Positions 24,412-31,812 of a stretch of 32,464 bases of DNA are shown in pieces. Position 1 is the stretch's first letter; each line of letters begins with the position of its first letter. The stretch spans positions 265-32,728 of the forward strand of contig NZ_LMUW01000061.1 in NCBI RefSeq assembly GCF_009765735.1, given 5' to 3'. This DNA is from Xenophilus sp. L33. Lineage in GTDB: Bacteria; Pseudomonadota; Gammaproteobacteria; Burkholderiales; Burkholderiaceae_C. The notes under the pieces are model-generated. The model saw nothing but the letters and a program-made list of their open reading frames with translations, did no database searches and was not told the DNA's origin. A program made the position numbers and the translations under genes.

Positions 24412-25398
24412 ATGCGCAGGCCTGCTTTTTACAGCCGCTCGCCCCGCGGGACTGAGGATGCGGCCGCGCCCGGGCTGCCCGACGAGAACGAGTCGCAGGT
24501 CGCCGCGCTGCCCTCGCCGAAGCGCCGCTGGCAGCCCGGCCGCTGGAGCTTCGCGGCGATGCTGCTGGTCGCGGTCGCGATCGGTGCCGGCGGCATGCTG
24601 GCCTGGCGCCCGACGCAGCGCCAGCTGACCCAGAAGGACATCGACGCGGCGGTCATGCACACGCTGCAGACCGCCACCCTGCCCTCGCCGGCCGCGCGCG
24701 CCGCCGAGATCATCCGGCCGTCGGTGGTGCGCGTCGTGGCCTACGGCACCGAGAAGCAGACACCCGAAGCCAAGGTCGAGAAGCACGGCCGCAACTACGC
24801 CCGCGGCAAGCCTGCGGAAGCGCCGCCGCCGGCCGCCGACGACGCGCCCGGCGCGCCGGTGGAGCGCGGCGTCGGCACCGGCGTGGTCATCGTCGACAAG
24901 GGCCTGATCCTCACCAACCTGCACGTCATCGCCGGCGCCGATTCGATCAAGGTCACCTTCTTCGACGGCCTGGAAGCCACTGCCACGGTGACCGCGCTGC
25001 AGCCCGAGAACGATCTGGCGGTGCTGCAGGCGCAGCAACTGCCGGACGACCTGATCCCGGCGACGATGGCCTCGACCGCCAACCTGGCGCCGGGCGAGCA
25101 GGTGGCCGCGGTCGGCTTCCCCTTCGGCATCGGGCCCTCCGTGTCGGCCGGCGTGGTGTCGGGCCTGGGGCGCTCCTTCCGCTCGCCGGAGGGCAAGCAG
25201 GAGCTGTCGAACCTGATCCAGTTCGACGCCGCGGCCAACCCGGGCAACTCGGGCGGCCCGCTGATCAACATGGACGGCGAGGTGCTCGGCATCGTCACCG
25301 CCATCCTGAATCCGACGCAGCAGCGCACCTTCATCGGCATCGGCTTCGCCGTGCCGATCGAGAACGCGGCGGCCGCGCTCGGCTCGCCACCCTTCTGA
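24412..25398 (+). CDS. Trypsin-like serine protease, S1C type, no PDZ domain
   Basis: This 328-residue protein has a cytoplasmic Arg/Pro-rich head, one membrane helix (about residues 50-66, FAAMLLVAVAIGAGGMLAW), and a periplasmic chymotrypsin-fold domain. The triad is His171 (LTNLHVIAGAD), Asp201 (ENDLAVLQ) and Ser280 (NPGNSGGPL). Related DegP/DegS/DegQ enzymes carry at least one PDZ domain after the protease; here the protein ends at the final beta strand (GIGFAVPIENAAAALG). It starts MRRPAFYSR with GGAGG 6 bases before the ATG. The MoxR gene follows after 25 bases, so it probably belongs to the same transcript as the AAA/vWA module. Confidence 0.88.
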   Translation: MRRPAFYSRSPRGTEDAAAPGLPDENESQVAALPSPKRRWQPGRWSFAAMLLVAVAIGAGGMLAWRPTQRQLTQKDIDAAVMHTLQTATLPSPAARAAEIIRPSVVRVVAYGTEKQTPEAKVEKHGRNYARGKPAEAPPPAADDAPGAPVERGVGTGVVIVDKGLILTNLHVIAGADSIKVTFFDGLEATATVTALQPENDLAVLQAQQLPDDLIPATMASTANLAPGEQVAAVGFPFGIGPSVSAGVVSGLGRSFRSPEGKQELSNLIQFDAAANPGNSGGPLINMDGEVLGIVTAILNPTQQRTFIGIGFAVPIENAAAALGSPPF

Positions 25399-25423
25399 AA
25401 CTCCTTCGCCGAAAGCCATCCGC

Positions 25424-26434
25424 ATGAGCACAGAGCCCGCGCCCTCTTCCGTCGCCACCGCCGAGCTGATGGAGCAGATCCTCTACCAGGTCAAGCGCGT
25501 GGTGGTCGGCCAGGACCGCTTCCTCGAACGCGTGATGGTCGCGATGCTGGCCGGCGGCCACCTGCTGGTCGAAGGCGTGCCCGGCCTGGCCAAGACGCTG
25601 ACCGTCAAGACGCTGGCCGACACGGTGAGCGGCCAGTTCAAGCGCATCCAGTTCACGCCCGACCTGGTGCCGGCCGACCTGGTCGGCACCCGCATCTACA
25701 ACCAGAAGACCGGCGACTTCAGCACCTCGCTCGGCCCGGTGTTCGCCAACCTGCTGCTGGCCGACGAAATCAACCGGGCGCCGGCCAAGGTGCAGAGCGC
25801 GCTGCTCGAGGTGATGCAGGAGCGCCAGGTGACCATCGCCGGCGAGACGCACAAGGTGCCCAAGCCCTTCCTGGTGATGGCGACCCAGAACCCGATCGAG
25901 ACCGAAGGCACCTACCCGCTGCCCGAGGCGCAGGTCGACCGCTTCATGATGAAGGTGCTGGTCGACTACCCGAGCGACGAGGAAGAGTTCGTGATCGTGC
26001 AGCGCGTGATCGGGCCGCCGGTCTCGGCGGTGCCGGTGGCCACCACCGAGCAGCTGGCCGCGCTGCAGGCCGAGGCCCGCCGCATCTACGTCGACCCGTC
26101 GCTGATCCAGTACGCGGTCAAGCTGGTGTCGGCCACGCGCACGCCCGAGAAGCACGGCCTGAAGGACATGCGGCGCCTCATCACCTTCGGCGCCAGCCCG
26201 CGCGCGAGCATCAACCTCACCGAAGGCGCGCGCGCGCTGGCGCTGCTGCGCGGCCGCACCTACGCGCTGCCGGAGGACATGACCGCGCTGGTGCCCGACG
26301 TGCTGCGCCATCGGGTCACGCTGTCGTACGAAGGGCTGTCCGAAGGGCTCACGCCCGACAGCCTGGTCGATCGCATCATGCGGGCCGTGCCCGCGCCGCC
26401 CAAGCCGCTCGAGCATGAAAAGCTGGTGGCCTAG
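25424..26434 (+). CDS. MoxR-family AAA+ ATPase
   Basis: This 336-residue AAA+ protein of the MoxR class is a chaperone-type ATPase that usually works with vWA-domain partners. Walker A is GVPGLAKTLT (residues ~51-60), Walker B LLLADEINRA, followed by KVQSALLEVMQERQV and sensor 1 region MATQNPIE. Sensor 2 and the small helical lid follow (ASPRASINL). The start MSTEPAPSS fits the family. The next gene overlaps its end by 20 bases. As in other MoxR-DUF58-vWA clusters, it probably remodels or inserts metal into a target bound by the vWA proteins; no target is obvious here except the adjacent protease. Confidence 0.95.
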   Translation: MSTEPAPSSVATAELMEQILYQVKRVVVGQDRFLERVMVAMLAGGHLLVEGVPGLAKTLTVKTLADTVSGQFKRIQFTPDLVPADLVGTRIYNQKTGDFSTSLGPVFANLLLADEINRAPAKVQSALLEVMQERQVTIAGETHKVPKPFLVMATQNPIETEGTYPLPEAQVDRFMMKVLVDYPSDEEEFVIVQRVIGPPVSAVPVATTEQLAALQAEARRIYVDPSLIQYAVKLVSATRTPEKHGLKDMRRLITFGASPRASINLTEGARALALLRGRTYALPEDMTALVPDVLRHRVTLSYEGLSEGLTPDSLVDRIMRAVPAPPKPLEHEKLVA

Positions 26435-27404
26435 GCGCGCGAAGGCGGCCAACGACGAGCAGCTGGCGACGATCGAAGCCGCGGCCAGCGGGGTCGAGCG
26501 CGCACTGCGCCGGCTCGAATGGACCGTCATCCGCCGGCTCGACGGCCTGCTGCAGGGCGACTACCGCACCTTGATGCGCGGCACCGGCCTCGACCTGGCC
26601 GACCTGCGCGAATACCAGCACCAGGACGACGTCCGCCACATCGACTGGAACGTCACCGCGCGGCTGCAGGTGCCGCATGTGCGCGTCTTCACCGAAGACC
26701 GCGAGATGGCCGCCTGGTTCGTGCTCGACCTCAGCCGCTCGGTCGATTTCGGCTCCGGCTTGACCGCCAAGCGCGAGATCTCGGCCGGCTTCGTCGGCGT
26801 CATCGCCCGGCTGCTGACCCGCCATGGCAACCGGGTCGGCGCGCTGGTCTACGGCAACGACGTCGAGGCGGTCATCCCGCCGCGCACCGGCCGCCGCCAC
26901 GTGCTGCACCTGCTGCACGCGATGGAACGGCGCGGCGCCAAGGTGGCGGCCGACCAGAAGGGCATGACTCGGCTGGCCGACCTGCTGCATTCGGCGGCGG
27001 TGCTCATCCCGCGCCGCTCGACCCTCTTCGTCATCTCCGACTTCCTCACCGAGCCCGGCTGGGAGAAGCCGCTGGCGCAGCTTCAGCAGAAGCACGACGT
27101 GGTGGCGGTGCGTCTGTTCGACCCGCTCGAGCTGGCGCTGCCCGACCTCGGCCTGGTGCCGCTGCGCGACGCCGAGACCGGCGAGCAGCTCTGGGTCGAC
27201 ACGCATGACGCGGGCTTTCGCAAGCGCTTCGCCCGCATCGCCGCCGAGCGCGAGGAAGCGCTGCGCGACAGCCTCGCCAAGATCGGCGTCGACGCGCTGG
27301 AGCTGTCGACCGCCGACGACCTGGTCGAAGCGGTGGTGCGATTTGCCGACATGCGCAAGCGCCGGGTGCGCACCGGCGCGGCCAAGCCGAAGGCGGCGGC
27401 ATGA
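26415..27404 (+). CDS. DUF58 (vWA-like) domain protein
   Basis: This 329-residue protein carries the DUF58 domain, with YQHQDDVRHIDWNVTAR as its signature block (about residues 63-79). The vWA-like metal-binding segment starts at Asp105 (DLSRSVDFG, a DxSxS with Ser107 and Ser109). No membrane helix is clear, so it is probably cytoplasmic. Its ATG lies inside the 3' end of the MoxR gene (20-base overlap) and its TGA overlaps the next ATG (ATGA), indicating tight translational coupling. The role is inferred from MoxR-DUF58-vWA clusters; function in this organism is unknown. Confidence 0.9.
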   Translation: MKSWWPRRAKAANDEQLATIEAAASGVERALRRLEWTVIRRLDGLLQGDYRTLMRGTGLDLADLREYQHQDDVRHIDWNVTARLQVPHVRVFTEDREMAAWFVLDLSRSVDFGSGLTAKREISAGFVGVIARLLTRHGNRVGALVYGNDVEAVIPPRTGRRHVLHLLHAMERRGAKVAADQKGMTRLADLLHSAAVLIPRRSTLFVISDFLTEPGWEKPLAQLQQKHDVVAVRLFDPLELALPDLGLVPLRDAETGEQLWVDTHDAGFRKRFARIAAEREEALRDSLAKIGVDALELSTADDLVEAVVRFADMRKRRVRTGAAKPKAAA

Positions 27405-28447
27405 ACTTCATGAACTTCCTCTGGCCGCAATTCCTCTGGCTGCTGCTGGCGCTGCCGCTCCTGGTGCTGCTGTACCTGTGGCTGATCCGGCGCAAGAAGA
27501 AGCTGGCGCTGCGCTACGCGAGCCTCTCGATCGTGCGCGAGGCCATGGGCGCCGGGCAGACGATGCGCCGGCACCTGCCGCCGCTCCTCTTCCTGCTGGC
27601 GATCGCCGCGATGCTGGTCGCGGCGGCGCGGCCGACCGCGGTGGTGGTGCTGCCGTCCAACCAGCAGACCATCATCCTGGCGATGGACGTGTCGGGCAGC
27701 ATGCAGGCGGCCGACGTCAAGCCGAACCGGCTGGCCGCCGCGCAGGCCGCGGCCAAGAGCTTCATCAAGGACCTGCCGCGCAACGCCAAGGTCGGCATCG
27801 TGGCCTTCGCCGGCAGCGCGCAGGTGGCGCAGCTGCCGACCACCAACCGCGACGACCTGGCCACCGCCATCGATTCCTTCCAGCTGCAGCGCGCCACCGC
27901 CACCGGCAACGCGATCGTGGTGTCGCTGGCGACGCTGTTCCCGGAAGACGGCATCGACATCGCCGACTTCGGGCCACAGAGCCGCCAGCGCGGCACCTCG
28001 CTCGACCGCGCCGGCAAGACGCCCAAGGAAGTGAAGCCGGTGGCGCCGGGCTCCTACACCTCGGCGGCGATCATCATGCTGACCGACGGCCAGCGCACCA
28101 CCGGCGTCGACCCGCTGGATGCGGCGCAGGCGGCGGCCGACCACGGCGTGCGCATCTACACGGTCGGCATCGGCACGGTCGACGGCGACACCATCGGCTT
28201 CGAGGGCTGGTCGATGCGGGTGCGGCTGGACGAGGACACGCTCAAGGCGATCGCCAACAAGACCAACGCCGACTACTTCTACGCCGGCAGCGCGACCGAC
28301 CTCATGAAGGTCTATGACACGCTCAGCTCGCGGCTGGTCGTCGAGAAGAAGGAGACCGAGGTGTCGGCCCTCTTCGCGATGGCCGCCGCCGCCTTCGCCC
28401 TGCTCTCCGCAGGCCTGTCGCTGCTCTGGTTCAACCGCATCCTGTGA
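27401..28447 (+). CDS. BatA-like vWA membrane protein
   Basis: This 348-residue protein combines an N-terminal BatA-type membrane segment (FLWLLLALPLLVLLYLWL, residues ~10-27, then a second helix around 59-75), a periplasm-facing vWA domain and a C-terminal helix (ending LLWFNRIL). The MIDAS motif is complete: DVSGS with Asp96, Ser98 and Ser100, then the Thr in ATATGNA and the Asp in MLTDGQ. Bat proteins of other bacteria form complexes linked to envelope or oxidative stress. In many clusters a second vWA gene (BatB) follows; here an SDR gene follows instead, overlapping by one base. Confidence 0.9.
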   Translation: MNFMNFLWPQFLWLLLALPLLVLLYLWLIRRKKKLALRYASLSIVREAMGAGQTMRRHLPPLLFLLAIAAMLVAAARPTAVVVLPSNQQTIILAMDVSGSMQAADVKPNRLAAAQAAAKSFIKDLPRNAKVGIVAFAGSAQVAQLPTTNRDDLATAIDSFQLQRATATGNAIVVSLATLFPEDGIDIADFGPQSRQRGTSLDRAGKTPKEVKPVAPGSYTSAAIIMLTDGQRTTGVDPLDAAQAAADHGVRIYTVGIGTVDGDTIGFEGWSMRVRLDEDTLKAIANKTNADYFYAGSATDLMKVYDTLSSRLVVEKKETEVSALFAMAAAAFALLSAGLSLLWFNRIL

Positions 28448-29205
28448 TGTTCGACCTCACGGGCAAGGTGGCGCTGGTGACCGGCGGCAACGGCGGCATC
28501 GGCCTGGGCATGGCCCGCGGCCTGGCCGGCGCCGGCGCGCGGGTGGTGATCGCGGGGCGCAACGCGCAGAAGTCGCAAGACGCCGTCCAGGCGCTGCGTG
28601 CCCTCGGCAGCGACAGCTTCGCGCTGGCCGCGGACGTGAGCGACGAGGCCTCGGTGGCCAAGCTCTTCGCCGCCGTCGCCGAGCGCTGCGGCCGCCTCGA
28701 CATCCTGGTCAACAACGCCGGCACCACGGTGCGCAAGCCCGTCGACCAGCTGCAGCTGGCCGAATGGCAGCAGGTGATGGACACCAACCTCACCAGCGCC
28801 TTCCTGTGCTGCCGGGCCGCGCATCCGCTGATGAAGGCAGCCGGCGGCGGCAAGATCGTCAACATCGGCTCGATGATGTCGATTTTCGGCGCGCCCTATG
28901 CGCCGGCCTACGGCGCCAGCAAGGGCGGCATCGTGCAGCTCACGCGCGCCATGGCGGCCTCGTGGGCGGCCGACCGCATCCAGGTGAACGCGGTGCTGCC
29001 GGGCTGGATCCAGACCGAACTGACCGATGGCGCGCGGGCGCAGGTCGCGGGGCTGAACGAGCGGGTGATCGCGCGGACCGCGGCGGGCCGCTGGGGCCAG
29101 CCGGAAGACCTGGCCGGCATCGCCGTGTTCCTGGCCAGCGCGGCCTCGGACTTCGTGACGGGTACCGCGATTCCGGTCGACGGCGGCTATTCGATCGCCG
29201 CTTGA
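28447..29205 (+). CDS. SDR-family oxidoreductase (gluconate 5-dehydrogenase-like)
   Basis: This 252-residue classical SDR has an intact TGGNGGIG nucleotide loop, NNAGTT, the catalytic Ser in IGSMMS, and YGASK (Tyr-x-x-x-Lys). The end reads GTAIPVDGGYSIAA. Sequence style resembles 2-dehydro-3-deoxy-gluconate or gluconate 5-dehydrogenases, but substrate cannot be fixed. The ATG at 28447 overlaps the vWA stop by one base (TGATG); a GTG at 28444 precedes it by one codon. It converges on the small membrane-protein gene with 6 bases between stops. Its link to the MoxR module may be only transcriptional. Confidence 0.9.
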   Translation: MFDLTGKVALVTGGNGGIGLGMARGLAGAGARVVIAGRNAQKSQDAVQALRALGSDSFALAADVSDEASVAKLFAAVAERCGRLDILVNNAGTTVRKPVDQLQLAEWQQVMDTNLTSAFLCCRAAHPLMKAAGGGKIVNIGSMMSIFGAPYAPAYGASKGGIVQLTRAMAASWAADRIQVNAVLPGWIQTELTDGARAQVAGLNERVIARTAAGRWGQPEDLAGIAVFLASAASDFVTGTAIPVDGGYSIAA

Positions 29206-29211
29206 GGGCTC

Positions 29212-29580
29212 TCAGTCCGCGTCTTCGGCCGCCAGGCCGGCGAAGTGGATGCAGGCCAGCGCCACCACGGTCGACAGCAGCGCCAGGGTGAAGGCCAGCC
29301 GCTCGCCATGCCAGAGCGAACCCAGAAAGTCGTCGAACTCGGCCATCCGCACGGTGGCCAGGCCGCCCATGCGCTCGGTCATCTGCAGCTGGGCCTTCGA
29401 CGCCGACTGCTGGTAGACGTGGCCGTCGACGACCTGGTAGTTGCCGCCGCCGGCGCCGCTGTCGCCGCCGGCGGTGAAGTAGACGAGCGCCGCGGCCAAC
29501 CAGCCGACGACGAGGATGAGGACGCCCGCCAGGTGCAGGCGGCTGCGCGGCGAAGGGCTCGCGGGTGACGTTCCAGGCAT
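29212..29580 (-). CDS. Small two-helix membrane protein, unknown
   Basis: This 122-residue protein of no recognised family has membrane helices at residues ~17-38 (LAGVLILVVGWLAAALVYF) and ~93-115 (LAFTLALLSTVVALACIHFA). The loop between them (GGGNYQVVDGHVYQQSASKAQLQ) is likely extracytoplasmic. The start is the ATG at 29580 with no Shine-Dalgarno. A TATACT hexamer lies at 29593-29588 on the same strand, with the transcription start expected right at the ATG, so a leaderless message is possible. It is divergent from the small lipoprotein gene. Confidence 0.7.
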   Translation of the reverse strand: MPGTSPASPSPRSRLHLAGVLILVVGWLAAALVYFTAGGDSGAGGGNYQVVDGHVYQQSASKAQLQMTERMGGLATVRMAEFDDFLGSLWHGERLAFTLALLSTVVALACIHFAGLAAEDAD

Positions 29581-29587
29581 GGGCGAA

Positions 29588-29593
29588 AGTATA
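29588..29593 (-). promoter_or_regulatory. TATACT -10 next to a start codon (possible leaderless promoter)
   Basis: Reading leftwards, TATACT matches the sigma70 -10 consensus in five of six positions. Its last base is 7 bases before the ATG at 29580, so transcription would start at or next to the ATG. No good -35 is seen. Confidence 0.3.
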
Positions 29594-29623
29594 GGACCGG
29601 GGCCGTTCGTGAATCGGCTACAA

Positions 29624-29637
29624 CCTCCTTCAGGAGG
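29624..29637 (+). promoter_or_regulatory. Hairpin burying the Shine-Dalgarno of the small lipoprotein gene
   Basis: CCTCC (29624-29628) and GGAGG (29633-29637) pair perfectly with loop TTCA. The right arm, AGGAGG, is the ribosome-binding site, 5 bases before the ATG at 29643. The left arm ACCTCCTT is a copy of the 16S rRNA anti-SD tail, so it competes directly for the same bases. This would damp translation unless the helix is opened. Confidence 0.5.
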
Positions 29638-29642
29638 ACACC

Positions 29643-29792
29643 ATGTCCAGGATTGCCAGTCTCGTCTTTTTGCTCTCGTGCCTCGCCGGTTGCGCCGGAA
29701 GCTCGCCCGCGCCGCGCCAGTTGTCGGCCTGCGCAATATCGCCCGGCAGCTTCGATTGCCAGGTCGAGCGCTATTCGCGCAGCGGCATGTAG
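29643..29792 (+). CDS. Small lipoprotein, 49 aa
   Basis: This short gene encodes MSRIASLVFLLSCLAGC followed by a 32-residue tail. The lipobox is LAGC with Cys17 as the lipidation site; residue 18 is Ala rather than Asp, so Lol-dependent sorting to the outer membrane is expected. The mature part has Cys30 and Cys39, which could form a disulfide, and ends SFDCQVERYSRSGM. A strong AGGAGG lies 5 bases before the ATG, though within a hairpin. The gene is divergent from the two-helix membrane protein and converges on lolD. I recall similar tiny entries in Comamonadaceae but know no function. Confidence 0.75.
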   Translation: MSRIASLVFLLSCLAGCAGSSPAPRQLSACAISPGSFDCQVERYSRSGM

Positions 29793-29813
29793 CCGCCGAA
29801 TCGAAGGAACCGC

Positions 29814-30527
29814 TCAGCCGGCGAGCCGGCCGGTGGTCAGCTTCAGCACCCGGTCGCAGCGCGCGGCCAGGCTCTGGTCGTGCGTGACCATCACGAAGGC
29901 AGTGCCGCGATCGCGGGCCAGCGACAGCATCAGCGCGAAGACCGCGTCGGCGGTGGCGCGGTCGAGGTTGCCGGTCGGCTCGTCGGCCAGCACGCAGTCG
30001 GGACTGGTGACCAGCGCGCGGGCGATCGCGACCCGCTGGCGCTCGCCGCCCGACAGCTCGGCCGGCCGATGCTGCAGCCGCTCGCCGAGGCCGACCGCGG
30101 ACAGCATCGCCATCGCGGTCTGGTGCGCCCGGGCCGGCGGCATGCGGCGGATCTTCAGCGGCATCGCGACGTTGTCGAGCGCGCTGAATTCCGGCAGCAG
30201 GTGATGGAACTGGTAGACGAAGCCCAGGTGCTGGTTGCGCAGCCGGCCCTGTTCGGCGGCATCGGCCAGTGCCATGTCGCGGCCGTGCAGTTCGACGCTG
30301 CCGGACGTCGGCGCGTCGAGGCCGCCCATCAGGTGCAGCAGCGTGCTCTTGCCGGAACCGGAGGCGCCGACGATCGCCAGCGTCTCGCCGGCATGCACGT
30401 CCAGGTCGACGCCGTGCAGCACCGTCAGGTCGATGCGGCCTTCGTGGAAGCGCTTGGTCAGGCCGCGCACCTTGAGCACGACCGCCGCCTCGGCCTCGAC
30501 CGGCGGCACCTTCAGGCGGTCATTCAT
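29814..30527 (-). CDS. lolD: Lipoprotein-releasing ABC transporter ATPase
   Basis: LolD is the cytoplasmic ATPase of LolCDE, which extracts outer-membrane lipoproteins from the inner membrane for LolA. The 237-residue protein shows Walker [10 protein letters not shown], the Q-loop area [17 protein letters not shown], signature LSGGERQR and Walker [10 protein letters not shown]. The [10 protein letters not shown] stretch is typical of LolD among MacB-like ATPases. Its ATG overlaps the end of the upstream permease gene by 8 bases, showing coupling. It ends 21 bases from the convergent small lipoprotein gene, one possible client. Confidence 0.95.
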   Translation of the reverse strand: MNDRLKVPPVEAEAAVVLKVRGLTKRFHEGRIDLTVLHGVDLDVHAGETLAIVGASGSGKSTLLHLMGGLDAPTSGSVELHGRDMALADAAEQGRLRNQHLGFVYQFHHLLPEFSALDNVAMPLKIRRMPPARAHQTAMAMLSAVGLGERLQHRPAELSGGERQRVAIARALVTSPDCVLADEPTGNLDRATADAVFALMLSLARDRGTAFVMVTHDQSLAARCDRVLKLTTGRLAG

Positions 30528-31776
30528 AGCGCAGCGCCTCGGCCGGGTTGACCCGGCTGGCGCGCCAGCTCGGATAGAGGGTGGCGGCGAAGGCGAGGAT
30601 GAGCGAGATGACCGTGATCGGCACGATGTCGCCGCGCTGCGGATCGCTCGGCATCTTGCTGATCAGGTAGATGTCCTTGGGCAGGAAGCTGGCGTGGAAC
30701 AGATGCTCGATCGCCGGCACGATGACGTCGATGTTGTAGGCCACCAGGAGCCCCAGCAGCAGGCCGCCGATGGTGCCGACGACGCCGACCATCGCCCCCT
30801 GCACCACGAAGATGCCCATGATGCTTTGGGGGCTCGAGCCGAGCGTGCGCAGGATCGCGATGTCGGCGCGCTTGTCGGTCACCGTCATGACCAGCGTCGA
30901 CACCAGGTTGAAGGCGGCGACCGCGACGATCAGCGTGAGGATGATGAACATCATGCGTTTCTCGACCTGCACCGCCGAGAACCAGGTGCGGTTGGCGCGG
31001 GTCCAGTCGCGGATCAGGAAGGAGCCGGGCAGCGAATGGGCCAGCTGGTCGGCCACCTCGGGCGCCTCGTGCAGGTCCTTGAGCTTCAGCCGCACGCCGG
31101 TCGGGCCGTCGAGCCGGAAGACGCGGGCGGCGTCGTCCATGTGGACCATCGCCAGGGTCGAGTCGTATTCGTAGTGGCCGGAGTCGAAGGTGCCGACCAC
31201 GGTGAAGGGCTTGAAGCGCGGCATCACACCGGCGGGGGTGACCTGGCCGCCGGGCGACACCAGCGTGACCTGGTCGCCGACCTGCACGTACAGCGAGCGC
31301 GCCAGCTCGACGCCGAGCACGATGCCGAACTGCCCGGGCACCAGCTTGTCGAGCGCGCCCTTCTGCGAATCGGCCGAGATGTCGGTCACCTGCGGCTCCA
31401 GCTTCGGATCGATGCCGCGGATCATCGCGCCCTTGACGTCCTCGCCCCGGGCGATCAGCGCCTGCGCCGAGATGAAGGGCGCGACGCCGACCACCTCGGG
31501 GTTCTTGCGCGCCTCGGCCATGATCGAATCGATGTCCGCCAGCGCCTGGTCGTCGCGCGAGAAGATCTCGATGTGCGAGATGACGCCGAGCATGCGGTCG
31601 GTCACTTCCTTCTGGAAGCCGTTCATCACGCTCAGCACGATGATCAGCGCCGCCACGCCCAGGCCGATGCCGAGCATCGACACGCCGGAGATGAAGGAGA
31701 TGAAGCCGTTGCGCCGCGTGGCCCGGCCGGCGCGGGTGTAGCGCCAGCCCAGTGCCAGCTCGTAAGGAAGTTGCAT
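30520..31776 (-). CDS. lolC: Lipoprotein-releasing system permease LolC/E
   Basis: This 418-residue inner-membrane protein is the LolC/LolE-type permease. It begins [17 protein letters not shown], followed by the first helix (about 25-48, [20 protein letters not shown]), a large periplasmic domain (~50-270) and three C-terminal helices. The hallmark [11 protein letters not shown] follows helix 1, and [18 protein letters not shown] lies near helix 3. Many betaproteobacteria have a single permease that works as a homodimer, and only one gene is seen here, so LolC versus LolE is a naming choice. The ATG at 31776 lacks a clear SD. It is divergent from the RpfE-type gene across just 36 bases. Confidence 0.93.
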   Translation of the reverse strand: MQLPYELALGWRYTRAGRATRRNGFISFISGVSMLGIGLGVAALIIVLSVMNGFQKEVTDRMLGVISHIEIFSRDDQALADIDSIMAEARKNPEVVGVAPFISAQALIARGEDVKGAMIRGIDPKLEPQVTDISADSQKGALDKLVPGQFGIVLGVELARSLYVQVGDQVTLVSPGGQVTPAGVMPRFKPFTVVGTFDSGHYEYDSTLAMVHMDDAARVFRLDGPTGVRLKLKDLHEAPEVADQLAHSLPGSFLIRDWTRANRTWFSAVQVEKRMMFIILTLIVAVAAFNLVSTLVMTVTDKRADIAILRTLGSSPQSIMGIFVVQGAMVGVVGTIGGLLLGLLVAYNIDVIVPAIEHLFHASFLPKDIYLISKMPSDPQRGDIVPITVISLILAFAATLYPSWRASRVNPAEALRYE

Positions 31777-31785
31777 AAGAGGCAA

Positions 31786-31805
31786 ATTGTGGCATCCCGG
31801 ACAAT
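31786..31805. promoter_or_regulatory. Short inverted repeat in the lolC/rpfE-like divergent gap
   Basis: ATTGT (31786-31790) and ACAAT (31801-31805) flank ten bases in the 36-base gap between two divergent start codons. Both promoters must overlap this gap or lie inside the opposite gene. The arms are short and could be chance. Confidence 0.2.
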
Positions 31806-31812
31806 AGGCCTC

